Shown here piece by piece: positions 18,035 through 26,386 of a DNA stretch of 64,000 nucleotides. The first letter of the stretch is position 1; each line of letters begins with the position of its first letter. The position numbers were made by a program, and so were the translations under genes. The notes beneath the pieces were generated by a model that was not told where the DNA came from, made no database searches, and saw only the letters and a program-made list of their open reading frames with translations. This DNA comes from CAVVUC01 sp963751395 (GTDB lineage Bacteria; Verrucomicrobiota; Verrucomicrobiia; Chthoniobacterales; Chthoniobacteraceae). Location of the stretch: contig CAVVUC010000004.1 of the NCBI GenBank assembly GCA_963751395.1, positions 124,001 to 188,000 on the forward strand, written 5' to 3'.

Positions 18035-18874
18035 CTAGCGCGGCGGCCCGCCACCACTGTGCTCATGCCAGTGTTCGCCCGCTCCGTGTATGTGCGGGTG
18101 CGAATGCACGACGCCCGAGGCGTGACGATGGCGATGGGCGTGGATGAGATGCGTGCGAGTCAGCAGTGCTTCGTCAGCGAGGATACGGCGCGGCTCGCCC
18201 TCGCAGTCCACGCGTCCGTTCGCGAGCACGACGCACCGGTCGGCGATCTCCTCGACGATGTGCAACTCGTGCGTCGCGGTGACGACGGTTTTTTTTCCGC
18301 GACAGTCGATGAGGAAATCAATGATGTGGCTCTGGCTTTGAGGATCGAGCGCGGCGATCGGTTCGTCGAGGAGGAGAACGTCTGGATCAAGCACGAGGAC
18401 CGAGGCCAGTGCGACGCGCTTCTTTTCTCCGCCGGAGAGCCGGTGCGGCGCGCGGTTTTTGAGATGCGCGATTTCGAGCGCGGCGAGCACGGCATCGACT
18501 TGTTCGAGGATGCGCGCCTTTGGCCATCGCATTTGCAGCGGGCCGAACGCGACCTCGTCGAAGACGGTCGGATTGAAAAGCTGCGCGTCCGGGTTTTGGA
18601 AAATGAGCGCAACGCGCCGACGGAAATCGAAGGCGAACGTCTCGTTTTGGAAGGCGGATTCGGTGAGAGGCGTGCCGCAGAAATGAACAGCGCCCTGAGT
18701 TGGGAACGCAAGGCCGGCGAGGAGGCGGAGGAGCGTGGACTTGCCCGAGCCGTTTGCGCCGAGGAGCGCGATGCGTTCCCCCTTCTCGATGCGGAGCGTG
18801 GCACCGTCGAGCGCCGTGACTTCCGGGTAGGCGTAAGTCACGTCGCGGATTTCGAAGAGAGGAGCGGGTGGCAT
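18035..18874 (-). CDS. cbiO: Nickel/cobalt ECF transporter ATPase with His-rich tail
   Basis: 279 residues. Walker A GANGSGKST (about 38-46), signature LSGGEKKRVALA, Walker B DVLLLDEP and the H-loop HELHIVEEI define an ECF-type ATPase of the CbiO family. The C-terminus is unusually His-rich (about residues 240-275: HAHRHRHASGVVHSHPHIHG and more), a likely metal-binding tail. It powers uptake through CbiM and CbiQ at the inner membrane. It is the last gene of the nikR operon, separated from cbiQ by a 195-base gap with a large inverted heptad repeat. Confidence 0.9.
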   Translation of the reverse strand: MPPAPLFEIRDVTYAYPEVTALDGATLRIEKGERIALLGANGSGKSTLLRLLAGLAFPTQGAVHFCGTPLTESAFQNETFAFDFRRRVALIFQNPDAQLFNPTVFDEVAFGPLQMRWPKARILEQVDAVLAALEIAHLKNRAPHRLSGGEKKRVALASVLVLDPDVLLLDEPIAALDPQSQSHIIDFLIDCRGKKTVVTATHELHIVEEIADRCVVLANGRVDCEGEPRRILADEALLTRTHLIHAHRHRHASGVVHSHPHIHGAGEHWHEHSGGGPPR

Positions 18875-18905
18875 TTAGAGGTGATCCGACAAATGCGGGC
18901 GATTG

Positions 18906-19054
18906 GGGAGGAATGACGAATGACGAATGACGAATGACGAAGGAAACCCGAAGTCCGAATGAACACAGCCATCCGGCACGAAAGCGGGAGATTCGTGCTT
19001 CGTCATTCGGTCATTCATTCGTGCTTCGTCATTCGTCATTCGTCATTCCTCCCC
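18906..19054. repeat. Inverted GAATGAC heptad array between cbiQ and cbiO
   Basis: The left arm (18906-18942) reads GGGGAG followed by four tandem GAATGAC units and GAAG. The right arm (19024-19054) is the exact complement with three units, CTTC then CGTCATT units, ending CCTCCCC. A partial third copy lies at 19005-19023. In RNA the arms would form a stem of about 31 base pairs inside the operon, well placed to affect cbiO expression or mRNA stability. Confidence 0.85.
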
Positions 19055-19069
19055 GCCCGTCGCAGACTT

Positions 19070-19897
19070 TCAGCAACCGAGAACCCAGGCGAGTGCGGCT
19101 ACGCCCATAAAACCAGTCAGCGCAAACCAGTCGCGCGCTGTCATTTTGAAATCGTGCAGCGTGGTGAATTCGCCGCGGAACCCGCGTGCCTGCATGGCGA
19201 GGTAAACATCGCTGGAAAGCTGCATGCTTTTCCCAAGCAACACGCCGGCGCTCGATGCAGAAATGTGACGGGCTTGCGCTGCATCGAGCGTCCCGACCAT
19301 CCGGCTGCGGCGCGCCTCGAACTGTTCGCGCGCGAGATGAAGCAACAGAAAAATGTAACGATGCGTCATGCCCAGAATCATCACGGCCACGGCGGGAACC
19401 CGGAACGTGCGGAGCGCCTTCAGCAGATCCGTCCACGGCGTGGTGAGCACAAGCAGCAGCACGAGCGTCGCCGAGGTTTCGCTGCGGAGAAGCAGATGCG
19501 ACGCGGCGCGCAGCCCCTGCCCGGAGACCGGCCAGCCAAGCCGCGGCAGCCGCCACAGCACGGCGCCGGGTGTCGTGAAGATTGCGGGAATCGCGATCGC
19601 GCCAGTGAAGAACAGAACCCCGAGCCACACGCGCGAAAGCGATTGGAACGAAATTCGCGAAGCCCGGGCAAGCCCGCACGAAAGCAGAAACAGAAGGAAC
19701 GTAACCGCGAGACTGTGCGAGGCCACGGCCGCAAGAACGAGCAGCAGAATTCCGCAGAGTTTCGCGCGGGGATCGAGGCGCTGGAGGAATGCGTCGTTCG
19801 CTGCGGCGGATTCCGAAGCGCGCGCGTGCTCGAATGCGTCCGCGATGCGGGCGAGCGTCCGCTCGATGAAAACTGCTTGGGAGCCGCAGTTTTTCAA
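19070..19897 (-). CDS. cbiQ: Nickel/cobalt ECF transporter transmembrane protein CbiQ
   Basis: 275 residues from TTG 19897, chosen because TTGA overlaps the cbiM stop; the frame stays open upstream but there it is a cbiM shadow. Core features: LDPRAKLCGILLLVLAAV, several membrane helices, and the coupling motif region AQARHISASSAGVLLGKSMQLSSDVYLAMQARGFRGE, which contains the conserved A-R-G signature. CbiQ is the energy-coupling T component joining CbiM to the ATPase. It sits between cbiM and cbiO, as usual for this transporter. Confidence 0.85.
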   Translation of the reverse strand: MKNCGSQAVFIERTLARIADAFEHARASESAAANDAFLQRLDPRAKLCGILLLVLAAVASHSLAVTFLLFLLSCGLARASRISFQSLSRVWLGVLFFTGAIAIPAIFTTPGAVLWRLPRLGWPVSGQGLRAASHLLLRSETSATLVLLLVLTTPWTDLLKALRTFRVPAVAVMILGMTHRYIFLLLHLAREQFEARRSRMVGTLDAAQARHISASSAGVLLGKSMQLSSDVYLAMQARGFRGEFTTLHDFKMTARDWFALTGFMGVAALAWVLGC

Positions 19898-20964
19898 GAC
19901 AATGCCGGCGCCCTCTTCCGCCTGGCGAATCGCGCGGCTGCATCGACGGCAACAAACGCCGCGATGATGAGTCCGCAACCCAGCATCGCCGAAAGGATGT
20001 AGCCGAAGGAGGCGCTCTTCAGGAAAGTCGGAGCGTAGTCGGGGATCGGCGCGGTCCACACGGACGCAAGCCTCTCCAAGCCCTTTGGCAGCTCGGCGGG
20101 CGGCGCGACGTTTTGAGAAGCGGCGGCGATCTCCGAGCGTGCCTCGGGATTCTTGAAATCCTCGACGCCCCACTCACCCCACGCCGTCCCTGCTGCAAGA
20201 AGTCCGAGCGGCGTGAGAATCATCAGTGCCGCCATCCCAAGCCAGAGCCGACGCGTCGCCTGCCAGCCGACCGCGACGGAACCGAGTCCCGACGTTGCCA
20301 GCAGCAGGGCCGAGTTCGCCCTTTGAAGATAGGCGACGATGCCGCCGGAGATTACGAGTTCCGCAAGACCGGCAATGCTCAGGTGACCTATGAGCATCGC
20401 GGGAACGGCGATGTGCAGCGGATACGGCGCATACAACGGCGCGCCCGTGACGTCGTGAAAAAGAGAAGGCTGGATGCCGAACTCGATCGCCGCGCAGAGG
20501 GCCGCGGCATTGATCGCGACATAACCCGCCAAAGCCGCGGCAACAACGCGGCGCGGCGACGCGACCGGCGATCTTCCGGCAATCGCGCGGTAGATCCCGT
20601 AAGCCACCAGCGAGCCGACGATGGCCATGTTGAAGCAGTTTGCGCCGAACGCCGTGATGCCGCCGTCGCCGAAGAACACGGCCTGGATCAGCAGCGCCAC
20701 GGAGATGGCGAGCATCGACGCCCACGGTCCGAGCACAATCGTCGCCACAGCCATTCCCACCGCGTGGCCGGTCGTGCCGCCGGGCAGCGGGATGTTAAAC
20801 ATCATGATCACGAACGAGAATGCCGCCAACAGTGAGAGCATCGGCACGAGTCGGGCATTCAGCATTTTCTCGACACGCTTGAGCGCCGTAAACCAGAACG
20901 GTGCGCTGGCCGCGTAGAGCGTCGCGCAAGTTGCAGGGCTGAGATAACCGTCGGGGATGTGCAT
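19894..20964 (-). CDS. cbiM: CbiM-type nickel/cobalt substrate-binding protein with C-terminal PDGLE-like (CbiN-like) domain
   Basis: 356 residues beginning MHIPDGYLSP, the invariant N-terminal metal-binding motif of CbiM/NikM, where His2 helps coordinate the ion. About six membrane helices follow, with PLPGGTTGHAVG and FGANCFNMAIVGS. The C-terminal about 100 residues (GVEDFKNPEAR...FGYILSAMLGCGLIIAAF) resemble a PDGLE/CbiN-like extension, so the small subunit appears fused. Under NikR control the likely substrate is nickel rather than cobalt. Confidence 0.9.
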   Translation of the reverse strand: MHIPDGYLSPATCATLYAASAPFWFTALKRVEKMLNARLVPMLSLLAAFSFVIMMFNIPLPGGTTGHAVGMAVATIVLGPWASMLAISVALLIQAVFFGDGGITAFGANCFNMAIVGSLVAYGIYRAIAGRSPVASPRRVVAAALAGYVAINAAALCAAIEFGIQPSLFHDVTGAPLYAPYPLHIAVPAMLIGHLSIAGLAELVISGGIVAYLQRANSALLLATSGLGSVAVGWQATRRLWLGMAALMILTPLGLLAAGTAWGEWGVEDFKNPEARSEIAAASQNVAPPAELPKGLERLASVWTAPIPDYAPTFLKSASFGYILSAMLGCGLIIAAFVAVDAAARFARRKRAPALS

Positions 20965-20999
20965 GTTGTCCTTTCGTCTATGTGGAGTTGGTTTTCCCC

Positions 21000-22286
21000 T
21001 CAGAAATTTACAGTCAGTCTGAAACCGGCGACCACGGCGTTCTGCTGTCTTCCGGTTGCGCCGGGATTTACGATGTATTGAAAGTCGGGCTGCACAGCCA
21101 GCCAGGTTGTGATCGCGGCTTGATAGGTCACTTCGAGAATCGTTTCGTGATGCGACTCGACCGGTGCGCCGTTGTCATCGAGCAGATCGTTGCTGATTTT
21201 CGTATAGCTCAGGCCGATTCCAAAAATGTCCTTGTCGCGCGACGGCAGCAGCCCCTGATAGTTGATCCCGGCATCAAAATAGAACGACACGGTGCTGCGA
21301 TCCGCAGGCGCTGCTCCGATGCGCCCGAAGAGCCGTAGTCCTTGATCGGGATCGCCGGGTTCATGCCAGACCTCCTGGTCGGCAATCACATAAAACGCAT
21401 ACTCGCCGCGCTCCTGACCGCCGCCGATCAGATTGTCGAAAGTTTGTGTGTCGTAAAACCCACCGAGCTTGTAAGTGCCGCTCAGCGCACGATCCGCCAC
21501 GACCTGCTTTTTCCCGCCGGCATCTTCAGCCTTGGGTGGCGGATTCAGCGTGTAGCCGATCTCGCCCATCAGCAATGCGCCGGTGCTTCCTTTGAAAAAC
21601 TGCGTGTTATACCGGTTGCTCGTTGCCTGGTCGCCCGAGTTGCCGACGAACGTGCTGAATTGTGCAAAAAAAGAATCGTTCGGCGCGAAGCGGAGGCGCA
21701 CACCGGGCGCTGCAAGCGGATAAACGGGCGCATCCACATTTTTGCTCAGCAGCGGGATCGCTCCGAAACCTCCGTTGATGAAAAGACAGCAACCGTTGGA
21801 AATGCAGAACTCCGAGTCGGCGATGAGCTGTCCGACGCGGAGGGAAAACCGGTCGCCGTCGAAGTTCTGCTGGAACCAGGCCTCGTAGAGCCGGGCGCTG
21901 TCATAGGCGTCGATGTTGCTGAGCGTGTTGAAATCATGCACATACTTGTCGGTCAGGCTCGCGCCGTGAGGATACATGCCGCTGACGAGGATGCTCCCAC
22001 CCGTCCAGCCGACGAGTTTTTCGAGATCGAGCTGCACCGCGGCTTTCCCCACGCCATCATAGACAGCACCCTGCCGATACCCGCCGGAAAGATTGCCCAG
22101 CACTTCGCCGACATAGGTGAAGGGAAACGTCACGCCTTTGTCGCCAAGCGCTGTGAGCGGACTCGTTTCCTGTTTCGTAGTGGTCCGGTTCGCGGCCAGC
22201 GCAGGATCCCCGGCCACGGCGGGTGTCGCCGCTCCGATGCCCAGGACCAGCACGGCCAGCGTTTTCACGATTTGGGCGCTTTTCAC
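21000..22286 (-). CDS. OprB-family porin in the NikR operon, candidate nickel porin
   Basis: 428 residues from GTG 22286, which overlaps the nikR stop (GTGA). A signal peptide (MKSAQIVKTLAVLVLGIGAATPAVA) is followed by an OprB-like barrel: GVTFPFTYVGEVLGNLSGG, SLRVGQLIADSEF, and a terminal LTVNF ending in Phe. OprB proteins are usually described as carbohydrate porins. Here the gene lies between nikR and cbiM in one tight operon, so a role in letting nickel, or a nickel complex, cross the outer membrane is the best contextual inference. It is not a TonB-dependent receptor. Confidence 0.75.
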   Translation of the reverse strand: MKSAQIVKTLAVLVLGIGAATPAVAGDPALAANRTTTKQETSPLTALGDKGVTFPFTYVGEVLGNLSGGYRQGAVYDGVGKAAVQLDLEKLVGWTGGSILVSGMYPHGASLTDKYVHDFNTLSNIDAYDSARLYEAWFQQNFDGDRFSLRVGQLIADSEFCISNGCCLFINGGFGAIPLLSKNVDAPVYPLAAPGVRLRFAPNDSFFAQFSTFVGNSGDQATSNRYNTQFFKGSTGALLMGEIGYTLNPPPKAEDAGGKKQVVADRALSGTYKLGGFYDTQTFDNLIGGGQERGEYAFYVIADQEVWHEPGDPDQGLRLFGRIGAAPADRSTVSFYFDAGINYQGLLPSRDKDIFGIGLSYTKISNDLLDDNGAPVESHHETILEVTYQAAITTWLAVQPDFQYIVNPGATGRQQNAVVAGFRLTVNF

Positions 22287-22711
22287 AATGGCAGATCCTT
22301 TCCCGTGCTGGTGATGCTGAGCTTGCCGTGCTTCACACCTTTGGCGGCGATGAGCCGGTCGGCGATCGACTTGATCTCCGACGCCTTGCCGCGCACGACC
22401 AGCACCTCGAGGCAGTTGTGATGATCGAGATGGACGTGGAGCGTGGAGACGATGGTGCTGCGAAACTTGTGTTGAATCTCCGTCAACGATTCCTGGACGT
22501 GCGGCTGGTGATGATCATAGACCAGCGTCACCGTGCCGGCGGCCTCCGTGTCGCCGAGTTCCTGCCGGTGCTCCACGAGATGGTCGCGGATCATGTCGGC
22601 CACGGCGAGCGAGCGGTTCGTGTAGCCTTTCTCGCGAACCATCCTGTCGAGCTGGCGAAGCAGCCCTTTTTTCAACGACAGACTGAATCGCTCGACGCCT
22701 TCTTCTTTCAT
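22283..22711 (-). CDS. nikR: Nickel-responsive regulator NikR
   Basis: 142 residues from ATG 22711. The N-terminal ribbon-helix-helix (VERFSLSLKKGLLRQLDRMVREKGYTNRSLAVADMIRD) is followed by an ACT-like metal domain. The high-affinity nickel ligands appear intact: the His of IQHKF, and LHVHLDHHNCLE giving His-X-His and Cys. NikR with nickel represses uptake genes. The open frame extends upstream to 22780, but ATG 22711 gives the family N-terminus and directly abuts the operator. The gene heads the porin-cbiMQO operon, so it is very likely autoregulated. Confidence 0.93.
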   Translation of the reverse strand: MKEEGVERFSLSLKKGLLRQLDRMVREKGYTNRSLAVADMIRDHLVEHRQELGDTEAAGTVTLVYDHHQPHVQESLTEIQHKFRSTIVSTLHVHLDHHNCLEVLVVRGKASEIKSIADRLIAAKGVKHGKLSITSTGKDLPL

Positions 22712-22712
22712 G

Positions 22713-22750
22713 GTGTTACGAATGAAAGAATCGTAACACCCAGTTGTCAA
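22713..22750 (-). promoter_or_regulatory. NikR operator overlapping the nikR promoter
   Basis: Read on the minus strand: a perfect -35 TTGACA (22750-22745), 17-base spacer, -10-like TTTCAT (22727-22722), then ATG at 22711. Overlapping it is a perfect inverted repeat GTGTTAC-N13-GTAACAC (22739-22713), extended by CGA/TCG inside. This matches the NikR site class GTGTTAC-N13/14-GTAACAC described for several bacterial groups. The operator ends one base before the start codon, and the predicted transcript start leaves a leader of at most a few bases. Confidence 0.85.
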
Positions 22751-23334
22751 AGCAAATTCTGTTTCCGGACGCGACGCCAATCAAAAGCAGCGCGTTGGCG
22801 AAAAGCTCCGGGTATCACAGGCGTCCCGCCTGTTGGTTCTGGCGTCCTCGTCAAAACGAACTTTGCGCAGCGCGGTCTTGCATGGACCGACGCGCCGCTG
22901 CGAATCGGGACTCCACAAAAAGTTCGGGACGGCGGGGACGCCTGTGCCACCCGGAGTTGCTGGACCGTCGCATGCTCGTTAATCCGAAATGGAGTTTCTC
23001 AACCAAAAGGCCCGCCTGGCCTACAACAGCCAAGTTGATTGTGGTTGGCTGATGACGCTGATGATCTCCAGGTTGCGTTTTGCGCTGACGCGACAAGTAA
23101 TATCGACGTAATACATGGAATCGTTGACACGAAACGTGACATCGTCCAGCCAGCGTTGAACCTGCTGACCTTCTCTGGACTTGGTGGATTGCGGTGTAAA
23201 ACACCCTGCGCGTTGTCGCTCGCCCGGACCGACCTGTCGCCGAGTTGCTGCACCGGCCGGGACTGGAACTGCCTCGAGCCCCGAAACTGATACAAAATGT
23301 AGTGGAGAAAAACGGCCGCTGGCAGACAGATGAA
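22751..23334. other. Intergenic region with a composite repeat and a doubtful short reading frame
   Basis: 22803-22968 holds an imperfect inverted pair: an arm AGCTCCGGGTATCACAGGCG (continuing CCCGCC) and a facing GGCGGGGACGCCTGTGCCAC arm. Its 28-base core at 22811-22838 matches 13437-13464. On the minus strand, a frame from 23338 to 23021 ends in a plausible segment (RWLDDVTFRVNDSMYYVDITCRVSAKRN), but its N-terminal half has no protein character. It may be a gene remnant. I see nothing else here. Confidence 0.45.
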
Positions 23335-25255
23335 TCAACGACGAGGGGACTCCGCCAGTCCCGATCGAGCCGGGATGGTCGCGGTCGTGACTTCGGAGGC
23401 GGGCCCGGTTCGTTTCGCGCCCCAGCGCGGGTCGTCGGCCATCTCGGGGGTGACCATCCCGTAAAAGACTCCCTTCGAGAGCGAGGTGTGCAACTCGATG
23501 TCGCCAATCAGACGGATCGTTCCGCCGAGGTCAAAACCGTCGATGCTGTTCATCACCGCCGCAACGTCCGCCCTCCCATGAATCCTTGTCCGGTCGCCCT
23601 CGACGATGGTCAGCGCGCCCACCCGCGCATCTTCCTCGACCGTGCCGCCGCGGATGGCGGCTTCGTTTTCGATTCGCGCGTTTCCCGCGACGATGCCTGA
23701 GCCGGTCACCAGCGAATAATCGCGCACCACCGCGTTGTCGCGGACCTGGGCTTTCCCGGAAACCACCGCCCTTCCCTCGATCCTCGCCTTGCCGAGCACC
23801 TGAGCCTGTTCGAGCACCATGGCCTCCGGCCCCACAAATGCGCCCGGCTCAACCCTGGCCGTGGCATCGACCCAGCCGCCTCCATTCGGGTGAGGCGCAC
23901 CGGCGCGCTTCGAGGCTGTCCGGCTCTGAAGCGGCTCGCTTCCGAGCGGATACCCCCCGCGGATTTCGACCGTCCACGGGAACCGGTAGAGCGTGTAATA
24001 CATTTGATCCCACTCGATCCGCTGGTATTCGGACGGCGTTGCAGTCACCACAAGCCAGAGTTCCTTTTCGTTCGGGCGGAGAGGAAACGTGATCCGCGAG
24101 GCCGGTCCGCGCTGGAGGCTGCTGTAGCGTGGCTGCCCTTTTTCATCGACCGCGACGAGCCCCCACCGCCAGTCCGAGCCCGGCTTGGGAACCTGCCCGG
24201 GCTCCTTTTCAAAGTGGCGGTCGAACCTGGCGACTCCCGGTTCTTTCTGAACAAGCCCCCGGAACTGGACCGTGATGGTGCGCAGCAGGCTGCTGCCGTC
24301 AGGCTCGATCCGGACCAGGTTGTATCCGAACCGCTGCGGCGCACGGTAATCCGGCACGGCGTAAAGACCGTTCTTCGCGTCGATGGGTTCGAGGATGGAA
24401 ACGCGGTTCCTGCGCTCGCCGGAGCGGTCGTCGTAACTCCCGTAGCGCTTCCGGTAAACGGCGCCGTTCTTGTAATCCCAGGTCACATTGCGCATCGCCC
24501 AAAGGCCGAACTGGTCGTTCAGATCGGCGGCTTTCCATCCTTTGTTCCGGGCGAGAACCAGAATGGGATCTTCCGTTGCCTGGTCGGGCGCGCCGGGTTT
24601 CCTGGCTTTGGTCCAGATGTCGTTGATCGCGTTGTAGCCGAACGTGTCCTTGATGTATTCCCAGAACTGCCAGTTCCCGTAACGATTGCGCGTCGAGCCA
24701 TAATAGAGGTGCGGGGCGTTGACCAGTTGCTCCGAACAGCCCACCTCCTCGGGATACATCTGGTGGGTCATCCACTCGGCGTGCGATTCCCACGACCACC
24801 CGACGTACGGGGAATCGCGGAGCCCCATCGAAGAGAATTGCAGGCAGTGCGCGAACTCGTGCGCGAGGGCGTGCTTGTCCTTGAACGCATTGAAATGAAC
24901 CCACATCGCCGGGTCGTTCCGCCCGGTCCCGCTGCCGCTGGCCCAGCCCTTGTTGCTGAGGTTCACGTTGATCTTGTATTTCACCCGGTCGTTCCCGTAC
25001 GGCTTCGGAAACCCGACGCGGTTCATGTAAAAATCCCAGATCGCCTCCAGCGTTTGCAACCCCTTCTCGCAGGTCCGCATCGCTCAACGTCACGCCGTCG
25101 CTGTCGTTCCAGCGGGCGGCGAAATGCGCGGACTCGTGGACATGTTTCGATTTGCCGGGCTCGAGCACTTTATAGCTTTCACCGACAGCACCGACGCAGA
25201 GCGCGCAGGGCAGGATCAGTGCAACGACGATTCCAAAAACACGGGTGGGACGCAT
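23335..25255 (-). pseudogene. Secreted DUF6055-like putative metalloprotease with beta-helix tail, frameshifted
   Basis: The signal peptide and start (MRPTRVFGIVVALILPCALCVGAVGE, ATG 25255) are in one frame. The rest, from LQTLEAIWDFYMNRVGFPKPYG to 23335, is in the next. One extra base in the C run at 25060-25063 accounts for the shift; corrected length is about 639 residues. HALAHEFAHCLQF contains a HExxH-like HEFAH, suggesting a zinc site as in DUF6055 proteins. The last about 170 residues hold hexapeptide-like repeats (GRAVVSGKAQVRDNAVVRDY) of a left-handed beta-helix. It would be exported. Function is not established. Confidence 0.65.
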
Positions 25256-25355
25256 GAGATGGCTGGAAACATAATCATTCGGCCGATGCATTTCAACGCA
25301 CGAAAGGCGTGACTTCGGCGGGCCCGCGCTCCATCGTTTGCGCATCAGCCACACC

Positions 25356-25562
25356 ATGAAAAAAGCCATTCATCTTTTCGCCCTGATCACGCTCGTTTCT
25401 TCTTCGTTTTGTTTCACCGGATGCAGCCAGCAAGACCGGACCAACCGGGTCGTGCGGCGCCAGGACCGGATCGATGAACGGACTGCCGGCCGCCAGGAGC
25501 GCTGGCGCATCCGCGGGGAGCGTGAGGACGCGCGCTCCGAGGCTTTCTTCGATTCGATGTAA
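25356..25562 (+). CDS. Small putative lipoprotein
   Basis: 68 residues from ATG 25356: MKKAIHLFALITLVSSSFCFTGC forms a lipoprotein signal with lipobox FTGC, leaving a mature peptide of about 46 residues that is highly charged (RTNRVVRRQDRIDERTAGRQ...). The earlier start at 25338 would spoil the signal peptide. I do not recognise a family. It lies between a divergent secreted-protein gene and a convergent LOG-family gene. Confidence 0.6.
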   Translation: MKKAIHLFALITLVSSSFCFTGCSQQDRTNRVVRRQDRIDERTAGRQERWRIRGEREDARSEAFFDSM

Positions 25563-25582
25563 GCAGGCGCGGCCCCGGGCGC

Positions 25583-26314
25583 TCAGGCTTTCCGCTGCGC
25601 CGCAAGCCACGCGGCGCGGTTTTCGCGGATGAGCGCGACGGTTTCCTCGATCGTGTTCACGCAATGCGGGATCTGGAAATCGACTTCGCTCGCGAGTTCG
25701 CTGCCTTCAACGAGCATCGCTTTGCGCGCCCACTCGACGAGGTCGGCCCACATTTTTCCGACGAGGATGAGCGGCGTGTTGTAAAGCTTGCGGACCTGGA
25801 GGAGCTGCCATGCGAGCGACATTTCGAGCAGCGAGCCGATGCCGCCGGGCACGACGACGAACGCGTCGGAGGCGATCATGAAATGATGCAGCCGCGAGAA
25901 GAAGGTGCGGTGCCCGTAAGCCTGGCTGACGAACGGATTCACCTGCTGCTCGAAGGGCAGCTCGATGTTGATGCCGACGGAGCGGTGCAGCCCTTGAGGA
26001 TCGACCGAGTGCGCGCCTTCGTTCGCCGCCTGCATGAAGCCGGGACCGCCGCCGGTGAGGATGTCGCAGCCCATAGAGGTCAGCTCCGCGGCGAGCTTCT
26101 TCACCGCTTCATACGCGGGCGTGCCGGGCTTGATGCGCGCCGAGCCGAAGATGGTCACGCGGTAGTTTTGCCGCGTCGTGCGGCGCAGGCGCGTGAGTTC
26201 GTTGACGACTTCCCACAGGCCGGTGACGGCGCGTTCGAGGACCGCAACGGTGGCGTCTTCGTCACTAAGTTTGACGACGTCGGTCTGTCCGAAGGTTGGG
26301 TTTTCCGTGCTCAT
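25583..26314 (-). CDS. LOG-family protein (TIGR00730-type Rossmann-fold nucleotide hydrolase)
   Basis: 243 residues from ATG 26314. The motif PGGIGSLLEMSLAWQ matches the LOG signature PGGxGTxxE with Ser replacing Thr, and GGGPGFMQAANEGA is also conserved. Characterised relatives release bases from nucleoside 5'-monophosphates (cytokinin-activating LOG or PpnN-like). The older name 'lysine decarboxylase' is misleading. It ends a minus-strand run starting at the beta-CASP gene. A possible upstream extension to 26362 lacks protein character. Confidence 0.85.
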   Translation of the reverse strand: MSTENPTFGQTDVVKLSDEDATVAVLERAVTGLWEVVNELTRLRRTTRQNYRVTIFGSARIKPGTPAYEAVKKLAAELTSMGCDILTGGGPGFMQAANEGAHSVDPQGLHRSVGINIELPFEQQVNPFVSQAYGHRTFFSRLHHFMIASDAFVVVPGGIGSLLEMSLAWQLLQVRKLYNTPLILVGKMWADLVEWARKAMLVEGSELASEVDFQIPHCVNTIEETVALIRENRAAWLAAQRKA

Positions 26315-26386
26315 GGTGTTCCTGGGTTCAGGAGCGTTTCCGCGTCTGAAAGCGTTCCGCATGCATCTCCGTTCGCCCCGTGCGTT

